Shown piece by piece: positions 49,735 to 53,481 of a DNA stretch of 64,000 bases. The stretch covers positions 490,751,352 to 490,815,351 of the forward strand of contig CM077115.1 in the NCBI GenBank assembly GCA_039619475.1, given 5' to 3'. The stretch's first letter is position 1; each line of letters starts with the position of its first letter. Source of the DNA: Icerya purchasi (taxonomy: Eukaryota > Arthropoda > Insecta > Hemiptera > Monophlebidae). The notes under the pieces are model-generated. The model was given only the letters and a program-made list of their open reading frames with translations. It was not told the origin of the DNA and ran no database searches. The position numbers were made by a program, and so were the translations under genes.

Positions 49735-50882
49735 TTTTTTTTTGGGGCGAAGTTTGGTTTTTCGTTTCTTGGTGGTAGCAAAACATACGACCATCCGCTA
49801 TGATATTATAACAAAAATATATCGTACAGTGTCAATTTCGAGTATCGCAAAAAATTTTCATTTTTTGATCTACCCTCATAATTAGAATTTTTCGTGTTGC
49901 TATAGTAAACGTTACTTTTATCTGATTATATTTTCGATAATATTTAAATATTTCAATAGATTCTTTTTTAAAATTGTGATATTAAATATTAAAAATTCTT
50001 GTCTATACATTCGTTCAATTTTTTTCAACTTCGGTCGTTTGCCGCTTAGTATTCGTCGTTTTTTCTCTTATTAAGATGATAGCGGTTTACATTCTCTTTT
50101 GAAATGTTCTTCAATTTTTTATATATTTATAGTCGGGCTACTTTTATAGTGTACTCTTCTTTATTTATTTATTATTTTTATTGAATAAAAATTAATTTAC
50201 TTAGCTGTCCAAGCTGAACTTAGATTGTCAATTGTGTGATTTTGTGTACTTAATTATCTAATTTACTATCGCTTCGATACCATTTGGTTCTACTTGTTTT
50301 TTGGGGATTAGATAGTTTTACCACTTGTTGGTTTTTTTAACCTCACTGTTGCATTTTACCACAAAGATTAGTCCGTTAATTACTCGACGCACAATTAATT
50401 TGCTGAATAACTCAATTTTAACTATTGTTCTCGATGTCATTAATTTTAATTTACACTGAATTATTAGGTTTACGGTAATCTACAGTATCATACCGTAAAT
50501 CATCAAGATACCGAAAATAATTTGCTCCGTTTTTAATTTTCAATTCTGTTAGACAATTATTTTAAATAAAATAATGAACTTTCCGTCGCGTTAAAAGTCC
50601 GTTGATAACGGTAACTAAATTTTAATTTTTTAAAAAAATTTTGTGGTAACGATGAAATTAAATATTGTTTGTTGTACGATTATACTTCTATTAGAGGAAA
50701 GCAGCAGTGGGGAATTTAATAAGACGGCTGAAAGAGCATTAACTCGAATTCGGCTAAAATTAGAAGGTTTAGAAGAAGGAACAGTAACAACAATCGAAGG
50801 CCAGGTTAATCGGTTGATTCAACAAGCTAAAGACCCGAAAAACCTGAGTAAATTATTTAGTGGTTGGCAGGCGTATTTGTAA
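1..50882 (+). CDS. ATM: ATM serine/threonine kinase gene, 3' half (26 exons, split)
   Basis: Phosphatidylinositol-3-kinase-like protein kinase that acts in the nucleus at DNA double-strand breaks and, in insects, in telomere protection. The joined exons give 1,503 residues, about half of a typical ATM (around 3,000 aa); the 5' half lies upstream of the window. In order: helical solenoid (residues about 1-400), FAT domain (about 400-1090), kinase domain (about 1115-1440) and FATC (about 1471-1503). The kinase shows the lysine of [12 protein letters not shown], the catalytic loop GDRHLQNIL, the DFG-like HIDFG and the activation-segment motif VPFRL. The C-terminus reads [19 protein letters not shown], the ATM-type FATC. 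All exon phases agree and no frameshift or stop was found, so the gene looks intact. Introns range from 58 bp to about 7.1 kb and are full of transposon remnants. Exon and family assignment comes from remembered similarity to animal ATM proteins; no alignment was run. Confidence 0.95.
89..871 (+). other. ATM intron, no recognised element
   Basis: AT-rich intron sequence with poly-T runs; I see no gene or clear repeat in it. Confidence 0.5.
872..1164 (+). CDS. ATM: ATM solenoid exon
   Basis: Acceptor AATATAG before 872 and donor CAG|GTAAAA. Encodes a segment with LSLDPFPND and [13 protein letters not shown], closely like the DPFPD and TRLEGLKDLR stretch of vertebrate ATM. Starts by completing a codon (two bases) and ends in phase 0. 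Confidence 0.9.
1770..1850 (+). repeat. Possible SINE fragment
   Basis: GGTTCGAAGTGGGGG resembles a Pol III B box and is followed by CAACCCAACACTGGCC and GCATAAAA, a string reminiscent of insect SINE bodies. No A box or tail is evident, so this is a weak call. Confidence 0.3.
2621..2955 (+). repeat. tRNA-derived SINE with duplicated tail
   Basis: Bases 2621-2695 fold like a tRNA: the 5' end GTCGTCGC pairs with the 3' end GCGATGAC, AGTAGCTAGAGCGC fits an A box and GTGTTCAATCCCGGGC a B box. A non-tRNA body follows and ends in an A-tract near 2885-2893. The last ~48 bp of the body (from CCTGTCTGAGG at 2849) recur 58 bp later (from CCTGTCTGGG at 2907). The copy sits in an ATM intron. It could be a tRNA pseudogene with unrelated flanks, but the A-tail favours a SINE. 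Confidence 0.65.
3040..3520. repeat. Probable old transposon remnant (type unknown)
   Basis: Contains GGGGGTGCTTTACCCCC with TTTAAGGGTGAAA, later AGGGGTGTTCTTCACCCCTT, then CAAAATTTCATCAAAATCG. This mixture of GGGGTG/CACCCC blocks is common in dispersed insect repeats. No TIRs or coding sequence found. Confidence 0.35.
3521..5876 (+). other. ATM intron, rest; nothing recognised
   Basis: Long AT-rich stretch with poly-T runs around 5510-5600 and no recognisable coding region or repeat boundary. Confidence 0.5.
5877..6017 (+). CDS. ATM: ATM solenoid exon
   Basis: Acceptor TTTTAG, donor GAG|GTAATG, 47 codons in phase 0. Continues the RLEGLK exon with [10 protein letters not shown] and [15 protein letters not shown], the helix before the ATM GEKEVLEAVGSCLGE region. 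Confidence 0.88.
6276..6510 (+). CDS. ATM: ATM solenoid exon
   Basis: Acceptor CATTAG, donor GCAG|GTATGT. Begins [17 protein letters not shown], matching the ATM EAVGSCLGEVGPID segment; ends in phase 1. Confidence 0.92.
6663..6793 (-). repeat. Short tRNA-derived SINE, minus strand
   Basis: Read on the minus strand it starts GCGGCATAGTTGGTTAGGC (A box) and continues to CGTTCGAGGGGACC (B box). The two boxes are close together, so the anticodon arm is shortened. The body ends in an A-tract (the T run at 6662-6672). Confidence 0.65.
7256..8138 (+). mobile_element. hAT deletion derivative, 883 bp
   Basis: Terminal inverted repeats: left TAGCGATGTTACGAATGTT, right (reverse complement) TAGGGATGTTACGAATGTT, 18 of 19 bases equal. 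The flanking 8-mers AGCTGTAT (7248-7255) and CGCTGTAT (8139-8146) differ at one base, the 8-bp duplication expected of hAT. It carries only the 3' end of a transposase gene, so it is non-autonomous. Confidence 0.85.
7370..7924 (+). pseudogene. hAT transposase fragment (C-terminal, broken)
   Basis: Two frames carry hAT hallmarks: [11 protein letters not shown] in the first (stop near 7563), then after a frameshift [29 protein letters not shown] and [14 protein letters not shown], the hAT dimerisation region. A TGA at 7721-7723 interrupts the second frame. The N-terminal DNA-binding part and the first catalytic residues are missing. Confidence 0.85.
8289..8306. repeat. (ATGT)n microsatellite
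   Basis: Four to five copies of TATG just right of the hAT element. Confidence 0.6.
8335..8945 (-). mobile_element. Candidate solo LTR, minus strand
   Basis: An island clearly richer in C+G than its surroundings. On the minus strand it starts near TGTCTGAGTGGCCAGACA and contains GAATAAATGTTAGTTACCG, a polyadenylation signal as expected of an LTR R region. The same GTTAGTTACCGTTTAA motif occurs in the island at 22.5-23.2 kb. I could not find a target duplication, so boundaries are approximate. Confidence 0.4.
9489..9772. repeat. 16-bp minisatellite, about 18 units
   Basis: Tandem array of the unit GGACAAAAGCGCACAC with variants GGATAAAA and CACAT. A 16-bp unit shifts the frame by one each time, so all three frames stay open and give repetitive but meaningless peptides on both strands. 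The unit is the sequence of the element's own terminal repeat. Confidence 0.95.
11378..11736 (+). mobile_element. Possible solo LTR inside the TIR element
   Basis: Starts near TGTCAGGATAGCG and ends near CCGACAACA, with a TATA-like GAATATATAAAGCG and, about 170 bp downstream, an AATAAA. No target duplication found; could be ordinary AT-rich sequence. Confidence 0.25.
11971..12414. mobile_element. Nested 444-bp MITE
   Basis: Left end TTGGCGCACTCAAGG and right end (reverse complement) AAAGGCGCACTCAGG form imperfect TIRs. Both sides carry GCTTAAAATCA (11960-11970 and 12415-12425), an 11-bp direct repeat that looks like a target duplication of Mutator-like length. It lies inside the 3.97-kb element, so it inserted later. 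Confidence 0.65.
13297..13410. repeat. Imperfect hairpin inside the right TIR
   Basis: Arms 13297-13327 and 13380-13410 match in 28 of 31 positions around a 52-bp loop; the core is TTTTTGGAGTTGG. It abuts the inner edge of the right terminal repeat. Confidence 0.8.
13646..13908 (+). CDS. ATM: ATM solenoid exon
   Basis: Acceptor TTTGCAG, donor AAA|GTGAGT. Contains [19 protein letters not shown] and CALLDSF, corresponding to the ATM segment with INLWIP and TCAFLDS. It completes the split codon left by the exon ending at 6510; the 7.1-kb intron between them is the largest in the window. Confidence 0.9.
14090..14645 (+). repeat. A-tailed repeat of unknown family
   Basis: A stretch with more G+C than its surroundings, containing ATGGGTCGCGAAGCC, a C-rich patch (CCCCCTCCCCCGC), and the repeated string GCTAGCT before a run of A at about 14635-14645. 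It resembles a retroposed sequence. No Pol III boxes or coding frame seen. Confidence 0.35.
15122..16136. mobile_element. Old hAT-type element, about 1 kb
   Basis: Left end CAGTGATTCTCAACTTTC and right end (reverse complement) CAATGATTCTCGA are typical hAT termini of the CAGTGGTTCTCAAC type. Flanking 8-mers GTTTAGAT and GTCTAAAT agree at six of eight positions, as a decayed target duplication would. The interior is AT-rich with no coding sequence. It ends 73 bp before an ATM exon. Confidence 0.6.
16210..16369 (+). CDS. ATM: ATM solenoid exon
   Basis: Acceptor TTTTGTAG, donor AAA|GTTTGT. Encodes [16 protein letters not shown] and [11 protein letters not shown], like the ATM TVLPYLIHDILL..HVQGFF helices. 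Ends in phase 1. Confidence 0.85.
16428..17767 (-). mobile_element. mariner-type element, 1,340 bp
   Basis: Both ends carry GAAGTAGRTC followed by an ATTTCAAAAAATCATA block in inverted orientation, giving TIRs of about 40 bp. Flanks are TA dinucleotides (16426-16427, 17768-17769). The length is that of a complete mariner. It sits just past an ATM exon and its transposase runs opposite to ATM. Confidence 0.85.
16552..17520 (-). pseudogene. mariner-type transposase, frameshifted
   Basis: Minus-strand frames contain [54 protein letters not shown] (helix-turn-helix region), [10 protein letters not shown] with the first catalytic Asp, and [13 protein letters not shown]. After a stop near 17013 the protein continues in shifted frames with an RWCHSAHNE segment (a frameshifted QDGA-T-VH motif), [12 protein letters not shown] and IRDVTAVIP. 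The order and content match Tc1/mariner transposases, but several frameshifts make it inactive. Confidence 0.85.
17774..18082. mobile_element. Possible short MITE
   Basis: CAGTAGCGGAGCCA at the left and its near-inverse TGGCTTCGCCGCTG at the right (11 of 14 equal). It abuts the mariner. No target duplication visible. Confidence 0.35.
18121..18149. repeat. (GT)n microsatellite
   Basis: About 13 GT repeats with one interruption, in an ATM intron. Confidence 0.95.
18908..19001 (+). CDS. ATM: ATM exon, start of FAT region
   Basis: Acceptor TTTTCAG, donor GT|GTAAGT. Only one frame is open and it is the one the previous exon requires. Encodes [20 protein letters not shown], like the ATM segment that precedes the FAT domain. 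Confidence 0.85.
19282..19990 (+). repeat. Dispersed repeat, copy A (longer)
   Basis: Starts TTTACCGACTTCCAAAAAG. The first ~290 bp match the repeat at 45761 in the same orientation, sharing TATAGACCGATTTTACTGAT and AACGTGAAAAAATGTGGTCT. The rest, to about 19990, has no counterpart in the window. The ACCGACTTCCAAAAAG start is familiar from interspersed insect repeats. Confidence 0.7.
20187..20294 (+). CDS. ATM: ATM FAT-domain exon
   Basis: Acceptor TTTTACAG, donor AT|GTAAGT. Encodes [20 protein letters not shown] and [10 protein letters not shown], which parallel the ATM motif LDLNYLEVAKVAQSC..HFTALLYAEIY. Confidence 0.92.
20407..20509 (+). CDS. ATM: ATM FAT-domain exon
   Basis: Acceptor TCGTAG, donor GAA|GTAAGT; one split base completes ATG of the codon opened at 20293. 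Encodes the linker ending DILFSILRE, parallel to the ATM segment ending LLLEIYRSIGE. Confidence 0.87.
20793..20964 (+). CDS. ATM: ATM FAT-domain exon
   Basis: Acceptor AATTACAG, donor AAAG|GTTTGT. Contains [11 protein letters not shown] and the [15 protein letters not shown] stretch, matching the ATM IGEPDSLYGCGG and RTYEHEAMWGKAL segments. Ends in phase 1. Confidence 0.93.
21060..21795 (+). mobile_element. GC-rich A-tailed retroposon of unknown family
   Basis: A sharply bounded stretch of much higher G+C than the intron around it. It ends in 23 A (21744-21766) followed by (TA)n to about 21795, the signature of target-primed insertion. Short frames near the 3' end include [19 protein letters not shown], which I cannot assign. 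It may be the 5' region of a LINE with most of the body deleted, or a SINE-like unit. Confidence 0.55.
22500..23190 (-). mobile_element. Candidate solo LTR, minus strand
   Basis: GC-rich island in an ATM intron. On the minus strand it holds GAAATAAATGTACCGTTAGT then TACCGTTTAATTG, sharing the motif of the 8.3-8.9 kb island, and a CG-dense upstream part. No internal coding region or primer-binding site is present, so if it is an LTR it is solo. Boundaries are approximate. Confidence 0.4.
23191..24880 (+). other. ATM intron, rest; no recognised element
   Basis: AT-rich sequence with (TAT)n near 23210 and (TA)n near 23420; nothing else recognised. Confidence 0.5.
24881..25215 (+). CDS. ATM: ATM FAT-domain exon
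   Basis: Acceptor TGTTTTAG, donor CAG|GTAACT. Encodes [19 protein letters not shown] and later [17 protein letters not shown], matching the ATM ELEELHYQAAWRNMQWD and LYNALQSLRDREFSTFYE blocks. Confidence 0.95.
25480..25560 (-). repeat. tRNA-like fragment or SINE head, minus strand
   Basis: The minus strand reads AGTAGTTCAAATCCTACCCG and then AACA, which is a good B box with a tRNA-like 3' end; the matching A box is poor. Likely a SINE or tRNA relic. Confidence 0.3.
25900..26952 (+). mobile_element. RTE-like LINE, 5'-truncated
   Basis: The 3' part of a LINE in the same orientation as ATM, ending in (TAA)n and (TA)n at about 26907-26952. It begins inside the reverse transcriptase, so it was truncated on insertion, as is usual for LINEs. 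Confidence 0.85.
25920..26884 (+). pseudogene. RTE-like reverse transcriptase fragment
   Basis: Contains [40 protein letters not shown] (the active-site FADD) and [13 protein letters not shown] frameshift near 26430 leads to [15 protein letters not shown] and the RTE-type tail [11 protein letters not shown] with [13 protein letters not shown]. The N-terminal endonuclease is absent. Confidence 0.88.
27011..27904. mobile_element. TIR DNA element of 894 bp, family unknown
   Basis: Left end CTGTTGTCCGGAACCACCGT and right end (reverse complement) CCGTTGTTCGGACCCTCGTC form imperfect TIRs of about 30 bp. GATAAC flanks both sides (27005-27010 and 27905-27910), a 6-bp target duplication. A minus-strand GC-rich block lies at the right end. 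An 88-codon frame at 27513-27779 resembles nothing I know. Confidence 0.65.
28030..28640 (-). pseudogene. Second mariner-type transposase relic
   Basis: Minus-strand pieces read [20 protein letters not shown] (N-terminal helix-turn-helix region) and, after a gap, [20 protein letters not shown] then KLKKH, the C-terminal mariner block. The usual SPDLAPxDFFLF motif has Tyr in place of the catalytic Asp. The centre of the gene is missing. Confidence 0.65.
28669..29292 (+). mobile_element. Candidate LTR with adjacent primer-binding site
   Basis: A CG-containing stretch with a TATA-like TTTAAATATAAGCACTG, then AATAAATGCA and AATAAGAG about 100 bp later, ending CTAAATCA. Immediately after comes TGGCGCCCGTAACTGAAGGA (29295-29314), which looks like the tRNA primer-binding site of an LTR retrotransposon. 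Start approximate; the internal region is lost after about 29480. Confidence 0.5.
29846..30171 (+). CDS. ATM: ATM FAT-domain exon
   Basis: Acceptor CATTTAG, donor CTAG|GTAAAT. Begins EIEDFMR and includes [19 protein letters not shown] and [16 protein letters not shown], parallel to ATM LEEAQVFWAKKEQSLA. Ends in phase 2. Confidence 0.93.
30172..31660 (+). other. ATM intron; no recognised element
   Basis: AT-rich, no coding region or repeat boundary seen. Confidence 0.5.
31662..31735 (+). repeat. Dispersed repeat fragment (inverted copy at 58.24 kb)
   Basis: AAAGTAAAGTAAGTCCCATA followed by AGGGCGTCGGGATTGTGAA; the same string occurs in reverse complement at 58242-58286 with few differences. 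Confidence 0.7.
31806..31956 (+). CDS. ATM: ATM FAT-domain exon
   Basis: Acceptor GTTACAG, donor GTG|GTAAGC. Encodes [11 protein letters not shown] and [17 protein letters not shown], like the ATM SILKQMIKKL..ECLRVCGNWLAETCLE helices. Confidence 0.92.
32044..32330 (+). CDS. ATM: ATM FAT-domain exon
   Basis: Two acceptors compete (TTTAG at 32043 and CTCTAG at 32050); only the first gives an open frame in the required phase 0. Contains [20 protein letters not shown], matching ATM ARFSDTQYQRIENYMKSSE. Donor AAA|GTAAGT, phase 2. Confidence 0.94.
32470..32880 (-). mobile_element. Possible solo LTR, minus strand
   Basis: Moderately GC-rich stretch; on the minus strand GGAAATAGAATAAAACAGC supplies a polyadenylation signal. 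No primer site or target duplication found. Confidence 0.25.
32930..33160 (+). pseudogene. LINE C-terminal tail fragment
   Basis: One + frame reads [33 protein letters not shown], then [13 protein letters not shown] and a TAG. This is the C-terminal tail found after LINE reverse transcriptases (FGHIIR..GKIEGKR..GR). Only the 3' end is present. Confidence 0.75.
33430..33785. mobile_element. Weak MITE candidate
   Basis: CAGTGACGTAGTCATGAGAGG at the left is loosely mirrored by CAGTCAAAGATATAGTCATA at the right (reverse complement). The match is imperfect and no duplication is seen. Confidence 0.2.
33965..34227 (+). CDS. ATM: ATM FAT-domain exon
   Basis: Acceptor TTTACAG, donor ATG|GTAAAT. Encodes [27 protein letters not shown] and VLNPLI, matching ATM FRLCSLWLEN, IPTYKFLPLMYQLAARM and VLNNLI. 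Confidence 0.95.
34286..34401 (+). CDS. ATM: ATM FAT-domain exon (3' end uncertain)
   Basis: Acceptor ATTTTAG after a 58-bp intron. Encodes [20 protein letters not shown], matching the ATM MDHPHHTLFIILALANA block. I place the donor at GAA|GTAATG (34402). A second in-phase choice, GAA|GTTTTA about 35 bp downstream, would add 12 residues. Confidence 0.88.
34789..34930 (+). CDS. ATM: ATM FAT-domain exon
   Basis: Acceptor CAATTTAG. Encodes [14 protein letters not shown] and [12 protein letters not shown], matching the ATM RTEAANRIICTIRSRR and LCDAYIILANL segments. The donor G|GTTTTA is weak but gives the phase needed by the next exon. Confidence 0.9.
35081..35420. mobile_element. pogo/Tigger-like MITE, 340 bp
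   Basis: Left end CAGTAGAGTCTCGCTAATCC and right end (reverse complement) CAGTAGAGTCTCGCTAGTCC, one mismatch in 20. The CAGTNGAGTCTCGCT start is the Tigger/pogo type. TA follows on the right; the left neighbour is TG, a probable mutation. Non-coding interior. Confidence 0.85.
35421..36922 (+). other. ATM intron, rest; no recognised element
   Basis: AT-rich with scattered A-runs; nothing else seen. Confidence 0.5.
36923..37039 (+). CDS. ATM: ATM exon, entry to the kinase domain
   Basis: Acceptor AATTTAG, donor TTAG|GTACGT. Contains [17 protein letters not shown], like ATM VVVPTMEIKVDHTGEYGNL at the start of the kinase N-lobe. Confidence 0.92.
37110..38760 (-). mobile_element. LINE copy, minus strand, internally deleted
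   Basis: A 5'-truncated LINE opposite to ATM, filling most of the intron between exons 36923-37039 and 39107-39213. Its 5' end is near 38760 and its 3' end near 37110, with no clear A-tail. Confidence 0.85.
37261..38758 (-). pseudogene. LINE reverse transcriptase, catalytic centre deleted
   Basis: The N-terminal piece (37970-38758) reads [51 protein letters not shown] and [13 protein letters not shown]. The C-terminal piece (37261-38019) reads [19 protein letters not shown], then [17 protein letters not shown] and [15 protein letters not shown]. Between them the expected RQGC..LSP and YADD motifs are missing and the two pieces are in different frames, so the polymerase active site was deleted. 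Confidence 0.88.
39107..39213 (+). CDS. ATM: ATM kinase N-lobe exon
   Basis: Acceptor ATTAAAG is unusually purine-rich. Encodes [20 protein letters not shown] then QLIK. The last codon (39211-39213) is the ATP-binding lysine of the QLVK-GRDD motif of this kinase family. Donor AAG|GTATAT. Confidence 0.93.
39214..42026 (+). other. Two ATM introns around the GRDD exon; nothing recognised
   Basis: Both flanking introns (39214-40588 and 40706-42026) are AT-rich with purine-rich stretches; no repeat boundary or coding region was found. Confidence 0.5.
40589..40705 (+). CDS. ATM: ATM kinase exon with GRDDLRQD
   Basis: Acceptor TCTTTAG after a long poly-T tract, donor AAG|GTAAAC, 39 codons. Starts [15 protein letters not shown], nearly identical to vertebrate ATM, and ends LLIRTYK. 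Confidence 0.97.
42027..42209 (+). CDS. ATM: ATM kinase exon with [10 protein letters not shown]
   Basis: Acceptor TATTTTAG, donor GAT|GTAAAT, 61 codons. Contains [17 protein letters not shown] and [11 protein letters not shown], matching [17 protein letters not shown] and GAHKRYRPNDF. A few extra residues lie between them (KHPPEK). Confidence 0.96.
42210..44784 (+). other. ATM intron; nothing secure
   Basis: AT-rich with a (TA)n tract at 44636-44660. CAGTAGAATCGCGCAAAATCG near 42841 looks like a transposon terminus, but I found no partner. Confidence 0.4.
44785..44915 (+). CDS. ATM: ATM kinase exon with QPVFRYF
   Basis: Acceptor GTTGCAG, donor ACAG|GTAAGT. Encodes [13 protein letters not shown] and [11 protein letters not shown], the ATM QPVFRYFCMEKF and IWFEKRLAYTR segment. 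Confidence 0.96.
45761..46026 (+). repeat. Dispersed repeat, copy B
   Basis: Starts TTTACCGACTTCCAAAAAG, the same as copy A at 19282, in the same orientation, and runs about 265 bp to AGAGGCGGTTGACTTAAAATG. Confidence 0.75.
46866..46972 (+). CDS. ATM: ATM kinase catalytic-loop exon
   Basis: Acceptor TTTCGCAG, donor CG|GTAAGT. Carries the catalytic loop [11 protein letters not shown] (Asp codon 46909-46911, Asn codon 46924-46926) and ELIHIDF with the metal-binding Asp at 46966-46968. All key residues are intact. Confidence 0.97.
46973..47986 (+). other. ATM intron; nothing recognised
   Basis: AT-rich; the open frames in it look like chance frames. Confidence 0.5.
47987..48101 (+). CDS. ATM: ATM kinase activation-segment exon
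   Basis: Acceptor TTTTTAG, donor AAG|GTATGA. Encodes [21 protein letters not shown] and DGIFR, matching the ATM activation and P+1 region. Confidence 0.96.
48893..49062 (+). CDS. ATM: ATM kinase C-lobe exon
   Basis: Acceptor ATTTAG after a poly-T tract, donor ACAG|GTAAGG. Encodes [14 protein letters not shown] and [14 protein letters not shown], matching ATM RCCEKTMEVMR and VEVLLYDPLFDWTM. Confidence 0.96.
49490..49690 (-). pseudogene. Weak mariner transposase fragment
   Basis: The minus strand reads [20 protein letters not shown], where LLHQDNAR is the second-Asp block of mariner transposases. It is followed by no recognisable SPDL block. A long T run (49695-49743) borders it. Confidence 0.4.
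50695..50882 (+). CDS. ATM: ATM terminal exon with FATC domain and stop
   Basis: Acceptor TCTATTAG; TAA stop at 50880-50882. Encodes [14 protein letters not shown] and [20 protein letters not shown] and ends GWQAYL. The FATC motif binds the acetyltransferase TIP60/KAT5 in mammals and is essential for activation. Confidence 0.97.
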
Positions 50883-51498
50883 GTTTTATTTTATAATAGT
50901 ATTATTTTGATTATTTTTATTGTTGTTATTGTTGATGTTTTCTTTCGTTTATTTATGTTTTACGTATGTGTACTGAATTCTATATGCATTTTATTACTTT
51001 GTTAATTTTTCTGTATGAATTTCCTATTCTAAGGTAAGTAAATTTCTGATATATATATATATGTACAACAAATCTTATACATTAGTACGCGTTGCTTAGT
51101 GAATATATTATGTTTACTGTAATTTAATTAAAATAAAATACTTTTTTTTTTAATATTTGTAATAAAAACTGTATTATTTCGTTCCTTTTTTCAACATACT
51201 TTTTTTGAATATTGCTTGTGTTAATTTTTGTCAACGTTTTTTGCGCGTTCACTCGAATTCCGAATCTGATAGATTGCCATTGATAGATTGATTATAACTA
51301 ATCATAAATCTGAATTAAAAATATGATCAAAATATTTCATTACTGGAAATTACAATTTCAATATTTATTTATATATGCACTGTTCTATAACGATAGGTAA
51401 AAGTAGAATTCGTACGGATAATTTGCGCGACAAGTACGGATGTTCGGGGGTTGTCAGCGAAAACAGAAAATATTTTTATTGACCGGAACCATGTTTTT

Positions 51499-51532
<34 letters not shown>

Positions 51533-52100
51533 ATAAAATTAATCAGCCATTCGCCTACTCTACATAAAAAATAAATAGATATCTCAGTATAATAATCCTT
51601 TAGCAAAATAGGAAGAGCTCTTTTATTATACTAATGATTAATAGAAATGAATTATTTGGGGGTTTTTGGTATATTTATTTTTTTTAAATCTTTTCCGCCG
51701 ACCTCTTCTCAATTTAGTAATAATAATAATAACTTTTATTATTATCGTTATTATTTTAGTTAATCGTTATAATAATATATTAACGGTATCCGCGTATAGA
51801 ATTAATACATTATAAATTTCACGAACGATGCCTTGTACGCACGCTGGTCACATTTATAAAACTATAAAAAATTAAAAGTAATTCTCAATTCTGCTCATTC
51901 CCTACTGTTCTAAGTAGTTCACTCATATTGTCTATTATGTATAAATTTTGCTATTCTTATTTCCCACGGCAATTACTTCTTTTATTTCTTTGACTCAGCT
52001 TTTGTCATTTAGCCAGTTTTTTCTTTCGGTTTACAAATTATGAACAGTGTTTACTCCTTTTACATATCTTTCTCGCTCTTAGTTTTTATATTTACATTTT
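50883..52100. other. ATM 3' flank
   Basis: AT-rich 3' UTR and intergenic DNA with a poly-T tract at 51500-51530; apart from the polyadenylation signals nothing is recognised. Confidence 0.5.
51132..51166 (+). terminator. Candidate ATM polyadenylation signals
   Basis: AATAAA at 51132-51137 and again at 51161-51166, 250-280 bp after the ATM stop codon. In such AT-rich DNA the hexamer is common, so this is positional inference. Confidence 0.4.
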
Positions 52101-52129
52101 GGACACTTTATAAATTTGTATAATAGTAA

Positions 52130-52650
52130 TGGTAGATTTGAAGTCGAATCAGAATATCTGAGTTACCCAGTTCATTGACAAAGTCTCCGATAGTATTTGT
52201 CCTTGCCTTGTTCGTATAATTTACACTGTTAAATAATGTAATTTATTGTACCCTGTGCTTAATTACAGCAGGTTTCTTCATTAATGACGTTTAGTTACGG
52301 CCAGGTGAACTGGGTATTTGTTATGTCCCGTTCTTAGTCGGGTCATTGTTACTGTATAATCTCTCTTGAAATTGTTAAGTCCCGTAAACGAAGGGTCCCT
52401 TGGGACAGATTTCCATACTCTTGAGTAATTTTTTCCCTATTCATTTGTTTGAAACTCGTCATTCCACTCTGTAATATTCTGTTCTCTAACACCGGTAAAA
52501 AGTCCCACCAATTTTATTTTAGATTAATTGTTTTGCCTACTCCAGTTCTTGCAGTTTCATCCGCTGTTTCGTTTCCTTTGACACCGCAGTGTGGTGAAAT
52601 CCGCTTTAGGGTTATTTCCGTTTCCGATTGCTGTAATTTATATATCTGTT
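52130..52650 (-). pseudogene. I/R1-type LINE fragment with RNase H, minus strand
   Basis: The minus strand reads SPHCGVKGNETADETARTG, the RNase H motif (SHxGxxGNExAD) of I/R1-clade LINEs, then downstream LRTGHNKYPVHLA, the C-terminal tail. Several stops and frameshifts. Confidence 0.8.
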
Positions 52651-52714
52651 TTGTTATGAGACATTTGCTATTTGACATTTTCGTGCCATTTTCATATGCT
52701 AGTTTATGTAAAAT

Positions 52715-53395
52715 TTAACGATATCCGTAGTCGTTGAAGTTGTCGATATAGACATCACGGACGAAGAAATTATGGAGAGAATTAACTGCGATATGTACAT
52801 ACTCGTAATATACAAAATAGTTAGATTAAGTAGGAAAATTTTCCAGGAAGAGAAGGTAGCCTATATACCGTCAAAAACTATTCAGATATTTTTCTGCGGA
52901 CAGAGCATTCCTAAATATGTATACATAGATAGAGTGAGGTTTGAGGTTGAACCCTATATACAACCGATTCGACAATGCTTTCATTTTTCACACTCTTCTA
53001 CAAATTGTAAAGCTCCGAAAAAAAGATGTATCCAGTGCTTATCCGACTCTCATTTTGAAACACAATGTGCAGAAGAAAAGTATTGTATAAATTGTCATAA
53101 TCGTCATTCTCCGATATCGAAGGAGTGTCCTGAACGGATCCGACAACGAGACATTAGAATATTAATGGTTTTAAGGAATATAAGCTTCTCCGAAGCCTCA
53201 ACGGAAATACCAACAGTGAATAGACATACGCCTTACTCATCCAGAGTTACTTTTAATAACGATATAATAAGTCCAAAATCAAATGTACATAATTTATCAA
53301 ACCGCTTTTCGCTCTTACAAAATGAGGAGGACTTCCCATCCTTACCGAATCGAAATATATACGATCAAATACATAATTATGAGAATCCACCATAA
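52715..53395 (+). pseudogene. LINE ORF1 (gag-like, zinc knuckles)
   Basis: Reads DIDITDEEIMERINCD, VPSKT-like AYIPSKTIQIFFCGQ, YVYIDRVRFEVEPYI and then zinc knuckles CIQCLSDSHFETQC and CINCHNRHSPISKEC; an upstream knuckle has lost one Cys. RQRDIRILMVLRNISFSEA follows. The order matches Jockey/I-type ORF1, whose product binds RNA. The frame is open to the TAA at 53393-53395, but the N-terminal part is missing. Confidence 0.88.
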
Positions 53396-53481
53396 ACAAC
53401 ATAAAATAATTTTCAACCATACCAACTAAATTATCTTGTAGCAATAACTAATAAGAACTTCTTCACCTAATTCTTACTCAC